DNA of 64,000 nt from contig JAFQTT010000009.1 in NCBI GenBank assembly GCA_017408885.1, positions 62,001-126,000 of the forward strand, written 5' to 3'. Below, piece after piece: positions 59,931 to 64,000 of the stretch. The stretch's first letter is position 1; every line of letters starts with the position of its first letter. A program made the translations under genes and the position numbers. The stretch is from Methanocorpusculum sp. (lineage in GTDB: Archaea; Halobacteriota; Methanomicrobia; Methanomicrobiales; Methanocorpusculaceae). The notes under the pieces were generated by a model. It did not search any database and was not told the DNA's origin. It worked only from the letters and a program-made list of their open reading frames with translations.

Positions 59931-60371
59931 ATGAAAGAAAGAAAATACGCACGAGTCAACGTCACCGAAAAAGAACTCGAACAGATTGACAAAATTGCAG
60001 AAAACTTAGGTTACCCAAACCGCACCGAACTCTACACAGCATGCATTCACATCCTGCTCTATGGAGAAGGAAACACACTCCTCCTCAATCATCAGAGAAC
60101 AAAAGAATGCAGCTCTGAAATGCAGACCTTCTTTGCAGTCATCGACGACATCGCATTCCCGGTTATCGCAATGCGTGGAATTGCTCCGGTGTACACATTC
60201 CTGCTTGACGACATAAGACGCGAACTCTACAACCGCTCACAGTTTGTCCCGTCTGATGAGACAATGAAAAACTGGCTCAAAATTTATGCAAACATTCGCC
60301 GTCCGCAGCTTCTGAACTATGAAACAGAAATCCGCCGCCAGCGCTACATAGAAGAGGAGGCACTCGCATGA
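59931..60371 (+). CDS. Ribbon-helix-helix-type protein
   Basis: A 146-residue protein. KYARVNVTEKELEQIDKIAENLGYPNRTELYTACIHILL (5-43) has the strand-helix-turn-helix pattern of CopG/MetJ DNA-binding proteins. The C-terminal 100 residues are helical and unrecognised. It heads a set of four genes joined by overlaps, so it may autoregulate them. Confidence 0.6.
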   Translation: MKERKYARVNVTEKELEQIDKIAENLGYPNRTELYTACIHILLYGEGNTLLLNHQRTKECSSEMQTFFAVIDDIAFPVIAMRGIAPVYTFLLDDIRRELYNRSQFVPSDETMKNWLKIYANIRRPQLLNYETEIRRQRYIEEEALA

Positions 60372-60865
60372 ACCACGCACGCTGCCACACCTGCGACATA
60401 GTAGCCCTCGCCAAACACACCTCCGGCGAATGGCAGTTCGACTTAATCAACGGCGAAATATACGACGCCAAAGGAAAAACGCTCAGTACCTACCTCAAAG
60501 ACGGCTACTACTACACCAAAACAGCACATCAGGGAAAACGCATCCACATCCCAATCCACCGGGCAATCTTCGCAGCAGCCCTTGGAATCTACGGCATCCC
60601 CCTTGACTACACCCTCGAAGTAGACCACATAAACCACATCCGAACCGACAACAGAATCGCAAACCTCAGACTAATCCCACACAAAGAAAACTGCCAAAAC
60701 CCGCTTCCGCCAAGAAAAATCAGCGCAGAAGACGCAATATCACTCGTTCGAAGCTACGCAACCGGAAGAAGCTCAATCTCAATGCTTGCTCTTGAATACA
60801 ACTGCTCAAGAAAAACCGTCCGCCGCCTCATTCGCGCAGCAGAACTTCGGAGGGAAAAATGCTGA
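60368..60865 (+). CDS. HNH endonuclease with HTH tail
   Basis: A 165-residue protein of phage/homing-type HNH architecture. CHTCD lies near the N-terminus, then a beta-rich part (GYYYTKTAHQGKRIHIPIHRAIFAA), the HNH core EVDHINHIRTDNRIANLRLIPHKENCQN (about 78-105), and a C-terminal HTH (AISLVRSYATGRSSISMLALEYNCSRKTVRRLIRAAE). It overlaps the RHH gene by four bases. Suggests a virus or mobile-element origin. Confidence 0.8.
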   Translation: MNHARCHTCDIVALAKHTSGEWQFDLINGEIYDAKGKTLSTYLKDGYYYTKTAHQGKRIHIPIHRAIFAAALGIYGIPLDYTLEVDHINHIRTDNRIANLRLIPHKENCQNPLPPRKISAEDAISLVRSYATGRSSISMLALEYNCSRKTVRRLIRAAELRREKC

Positions 60866-61347
60866 CCTCAGAAGAAATCATCAGCGCAATCAAACCCCAC
60901 TTCCCTGCGGAAAACGAACCGTTCGCACTCACCTATCAGGCACAGGAGATGGAAGCGGCGTTATCATCTGCCGCCTCACTTTGCCTTGAGCGGCGCATCA
61001 TCGCAATCCGCGAAATCATCGAAAGCGGAGCTGAATCAGAAAACTACCGCATAGAACAAAAAATGAAAACCTCACGCCGCGTCGATGCCGCACGTCTCGC
61101 AGAAGAACTGCCGGAGATTTACGCCGCCTGCGTATATGTCGACGCAGCAGACGCAAAACGGCTATTGGGCGGAGCTAAAGCACTCTATGCTGCGGCAGCC
61201 GCAGCAGCACCCGAGCGAATAAGAGAGTTCGAACGCATCTCGCTTGCAGAACTCGACGCCCTCCTGTCTCCTGCTGAACAGCGGCGCTTCATCACCGCAG
61301 AATCAGCGCCAGTCGGACACCCGTTCATCGTACGGAGGAATGCATGA
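60859..61347 (+). CDS. Unknown helical protein of the HNH operon
   Basis: A 162-residue, Ala/Glu-rich, mostly helical protein (about 25% Ala, including a run AAAAAAA near residue 115). No family recognised. It is coupled on both sides: seven bases with the HNH gene and four with the next. A phage-type accessory protein is possible from context. Confidence 0.6.
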   Translation: MLTSEEIISAIKPHFPAENEPFALTYQAQEMEAALSSAASLCLERRIIAIREIIESGAESENYRIEQKMKTSRRVDAARLAEELPEIYAACVYVDAADAKRLLGGAKALYAAAAAAAPERIREFERISLAELDALLSPAEQRRFITAESAPVGHPFIVRRNA

Positions 61348-61523
61348 CCTGGAAAGACATCGAAGAACTCGCCGACCGCGAGCGCCTCAGACGCTACACA
61401 GACGCCTGCATGACCGCACGACAAATTGCAGCTGTCATCGGCTGCTCGAAAACATCCGTCGAAACAGCCATGCGGCATCATGGACTAAAACGTGCACTTG
61501 TGCTCCCGAAAGGGAACACATAA
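61344..61523 (+). CDS. Small HTH protein, 59 residues
   Basis: The sequence MTWKDIEELADRERLRRY, then TDACMTARQIAAVIGCSKTSVETAMRHHGLKRA is a helix-turn-helix like those of resolvase or phage regulators. The start overlaps the upstream stop (ATGA). A putative regulator of the four-gene set. Confidence 0.65.
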   Translation: MTWKDIEELADRERLRRYTDACMTARQIAAVIGCSKTSVETAMRHHGLKRALVLPKGNT

Positions 61524-61716
61524 CACATTCCATCAATTCACCTATCAACGAACAGGAAAACAACAATCTCCGAAAAGAATTGCCGAAAACACCTACCTGA
61601 ATCCTGCTAAAACTGTTCGGAACTCTCTCTCTGACAAGGGATTAGTATTATTATCTTTGCCGTCCATTAATATAAGGAGAAGCCGTCAATATAATTTGAT
61701 GGAGGTTTTCGACATT

Positions 61717-63801
61717 ATGGACTTAGTATATCTTGTTCCAGTATGTGCCGTAATCGGCCTTCTCTTCGCCCTTTACTCCTTCTCTGTTGTAAAGAAGGAG
61801 AAAGTGGAAGATCAGAAAATGATCAAGATTGCAGACGCTATTCACCTTGGCGCCCGCGTCTTCCTGAAGAGCCAGTACAAAGCTATCGCAGCTTTTGCCA
61901 TTGTCGTCGCCATTATCCTCGCAGTGCTCATCGCACCAATCAACGCACTCTGTTACCTCATCGGTGCAGCTCTCTCTATGTGCGCAGGATACATTGGTAT
62001 GACCAGTGCAACTAAAGCAAACGTTAGAACCACCAACGCAGCAAAACGCGGTATCGCAGCAGCAGTTAAAGTTTCCTTCGCATCCGGATCCGTCATGGGT
62101 ATGTCCGTCGTCGGTCTTGGATTACTCGGTCTTTCTGCACTCTTCATCATCCTCGTCATCGTCTTCGGCGGATTTGGTGACTTAACCGCAGTCAATGCAG
62201 TCGTTTCCGCAATGGCATCCTTTGGTTTTGGTGCATCCTCTGTCGCACTCTTTGCACGTGTCGGCGGCGGTATCTTCACCAAGGCAGCAGATGTCGGTGC
62301 TGACCTCGTCGGTAAAGTCGAGGCAGGTATTCCGGAAGATGACCCGAGAAACCCAGCAGTTATCGCAGACAATGTCGGTGACAACGTCGGTGATGTCGCA
62401 GGAATGGGCGCAGACTTATTCGAGTCCTACGTCGGTTCCATCATTGCAGCAATGGCACTCGGAGGAGCAGCAGCATTATTCGCAGCAACCACCTTCGGTG
62501 AGACTCTCGATGCACTCGCACTCATCCTCCTTCCGATGTTCATCTCTGCATTCGGTATCATTGCAGCAATCATTGGAACTCTGTTCGTCAGAACCTCCAA
62601 GAACGAATCCTCTGCAATTCACAAGGCATTCAACACCGGAACCATCATTGCAATCATCGTTTCCCTCCTTGGAACCTATGCATTCACCAGCTTCCTCCTC
62701 TACGGCAACTTCACCATGATCACCATGGGTGCAGGATGCCTTGGTATGGGTATCTGGTTCGCAACCATCGCAGGTCTTGTCGGCGGATTCGCAATCGGTC
62801 TCATCACTGAGTACTACACTTCCTTCGACTACAAGCCGACCAAGAAGATCGCAGAGTCCTGTCAGACCGGAGCTGCAACCGACATTATCAGCGGTTTCGC
62901 AAAGGGAATGGAATCCACCATCTGGCCAGTCTTAATCATCTCTGTTGCAATCTTCATCGCATACAACTTCGCAGGTATGTACGGTATCGGTATCGCAGCT
63001 GTTGGTATGCTCTCTACTCTTGGTATCTCCCTTGCAGTTGATGCATACGGTCCGGTTGCAGACAATGCAGGCGGTATTGCTGAGATGTCCCACCAGGACC
63101 CGAAGGTCCGTGAGATCACTGACACCCTTGACGCAGTCGGAAACACCACTGCAGCAATCGGTAAGGGATTCGCAATCGGATCTGCAGCACTCACTGGTCT
63201 TGCACTCTTCAGTGCATACTCTCTTGCAGTCGGTATCGAAGCAATCGATATCTTAAACACCAGCGTCTTTATCGGTATTCTCATCGGCGGTATGCTTCCG
63301 TTCCTCTTCTCTGCACTCACTATGACCGCAGTCGGTTCCGCAGCAGAGAAGGTTGTCGTTGAAGTCCGCAACCAGTTCAAGAACATTAAGGGATTAATGG
63401 AAGGAACTGCAGATCCGGACTACGAGTCCACCATTAAGATCTGTACCAACTCTGCAATCAAGAAGATGATTGCACCGGGTGTCCTTGCAATCATTGCACC
63501 AATCGCAGTCGGTCTTATCTTAGGCCCGCTCGCACTTGGCGGTCTCTTAGTCGGAGCACTTGTTTCCGGTTTCCTCCTTGCAATCACTATGGCAAACGCA
63601 GGCGGAGCATGGGACAATGCAAAGAAGTTTGTTGAACTCGGTAACTACGGTGGAAAGGGCTCTGAGGCTCACAAGGCAGCAGTTGTAGGTGACACTGTTG
63701 GAGATCCGTTCAAGGATACCTCTGGTCCGTCCATCAACATTCTGATTAAGCTTATGTCTATGATTGCACTGGTTTTCGTTCCAGTCATTCTGATGTTATA
63801 A
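61717..63801 (+). CDS. hppA: Membrane-bound ion-pumping pyrophosphatase
   Basis: A 694-residue protein with about 16 transmembrane helices that couples PPi hydrolysis to H+ or Na+ export. Catalytic motifs: DVGADLVGKVEAGIPEDDPRNPAVIADNVGDNVGDVAGMGADLFESY, and the late VVGDTVGDPFKDTSGPS. The subfamily position in GNTTAAIGKG (about 475-484) is Ala rather than Lys, pointing to the K+-dependent class. GGAGGT lies ten bases before the ATG at 61717; an ATG at 61699 is possible, and the open frame upstream is not. A T-run follows the gene at about 63829. Confidence 0.94.
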   Translation: MDLVYLVPVCAVIGLLFALYSFSVVKKEKVEDQKMIKIADAIHLGARVFLKSQYKAIAAFAIVVAIILAVLIAPINALCYLIGAALSMCAGYIGMTSATKANVRTTNAAKRGIAAAVKVSFASGSVMGMSVVGLGLLGLSALFIILVIVFGGFGDLTAVNAVVSAMASFGFGASSVALFARVGGGIFTKAADVGADLVGKVEAGIPEDDPRNPAVIADNVGDNVGDVAGMGADLFESYVGSIIAAMALGGAAALFAATTFGETLDALALILLPMFISAFGIIAAIIGTLFVRTSKNESSAIHKAFNTGTIIAIIVSLLGTYAFTSFLLYGNFTMITMGAGCLGMGIWFATIAGLVGGFAIGLITEYYTSFDYKPTKKIAESCQTGAATDIISGFAKGMESTIWPVLIISVAIFIAYNFAGMYGIGIAAVGMLSTLGISLAVDAYGPVADNAGGIAEMSHQDPKVREITDTLDAVGNTTAAIGKGFAIGSAALTGLALFSAYSLAVGIEAIDILNTSVFIGILIGGMLPFLFSALTMTAVGSAAEKVVVEVRNQFKNIKGLMEGTADPDYESTIKICTNSAIKKMIAPGVLAIIAPIAVGLILGPLALGGLLVGALVSGFLLAITMANAGGAWDNAKKFVELGNYGGKGSEAHKAAVVGDTVGDPFKDTSGPSINILIKLMSMIALVFVPVILML

Positions 63802-64000
63802 GCTGATATTTCAGAATAAACCCAATTTATTTTTTTGAGGATTTCTTAAAACCTCAATTTCTTCTTGGATTGCTATTTTATGGCAGTTTAAACTGCTGGA
63901 AAAAATCACTAACTCAAAACAGATTTCAACCACTCTAAAGAAGGAAGTTTGCATTCTTTCTGACTGGTGGCTTTCAATGCATATCATGGATTCTCTCAAA

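Noticed and set aside
61492-61716. N-terminal extension of hppA
   Set aside because: Overlaps the small HTH gene; GGAGGT before ATG 61717 and the family start support the shorter protein.
63811-63999. 62-residue minus-strand frame at the window end
   Set aside because: No ribosome site or family features visible; the region after hppA shows only a T-run and AT-rich DNA.

Overview
The window reads as chromosomal DNA of a methanogenic euryarchaeon, most likely Methanomicrobiales and plausibly Methanocorpusculum. The basis is gene content: formylmethanofuran:H4MPT formyltransferase, archaeal family-B DNA polymerase, EF-2 with the diphthamide histidine, archaeal-type ProRS, UPF0212/DUF555 and DUF2070 proteins, and a surface protein with a PGF-CTERM tail. 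Signals are archaeal too: TATA boxes about 25 bp before leaderless or short-leader starts, and GGTGA or GGAG ribosome sites. The genus is inference.

Layout. 1-8.1 kb: end of a peptide deformylase coupled to fmt (unusual in an archaeon), a lipoprotein and a PH-repeat/Yip1 membrane protein, tRNA-Ala(CGC) overlapped by a tyrosine integrase, a 220-bp element with 30-bp inverted ends, and an S-layer-like protein. 8.3-20.5 kb: housekeeping genes (proS, an archaeal NusA coupled to hisE, a helicase with two tiny membrane proteins, DUF555-PfkB-Dph6-DUF2070, nitroreductase, a Trm112-like protein, cbiB). 20.5-26 kb: an HxlR-controlled metal-export module, zinc-ribbon proteins, tRNA-Leu(UAG) with a possible ncRNA upstream, and class I fructose-bisphosphatase fused translationally to a shrunken relative of archaeal FBP aldolase/phosphatase. 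26.3-36.4 kb: rpsL-rpsG-EF-2, a small AT-rich cassette of basic proteins with an HNH protein, ftr, mdh-polB, traX. 36.5-40.5 kb: a bacterial-looking GntR/ABC exporter cassette and an aminotransferase. 40.8-43.4 kb: a DpnII-type restriction-modification system. 43.4-48.9 kb: TPR protein, hpt, and a queD-queE-queC operon for preQ0/archaeosine. 49.1-59.5 kb: a type I restriction island bracketed by two direct copies of a roughly 115-bp repeat. It holds hsdM, hsdS, an unknown gene, a three-gene cassette (Panacea-like protein, PIN nuclease, unknown protein) and an hsdR broken by an internal deletion. 59.5-61.5 kb: a hairpin-rich noncoding stretch and a tightly overlapped RHH/HNH/unknown/HTH operon. 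61.7-63.8 kb: membrane pyrophosphatase.

How genes connect. Dph6 modifies EF-2, whose target histidine is present. QueD/E/C make preQ0 for tRNA archaeosine. Ftr and HppA belong to methanogenic energy metabolism. Two restriction systems, an integrase at a tRNA, HNH proteins and repeat-bounded blocks show that roughly 40-43 kb and 49-61.5 kb are accessory DNA. The strongest candidates for something new are the PIN cassette inside the type I island, the repeat pair around that island, the FBPase partner protein, and the structured noncoding stretches. No CRISPR array or complete insertion sequence was seen.
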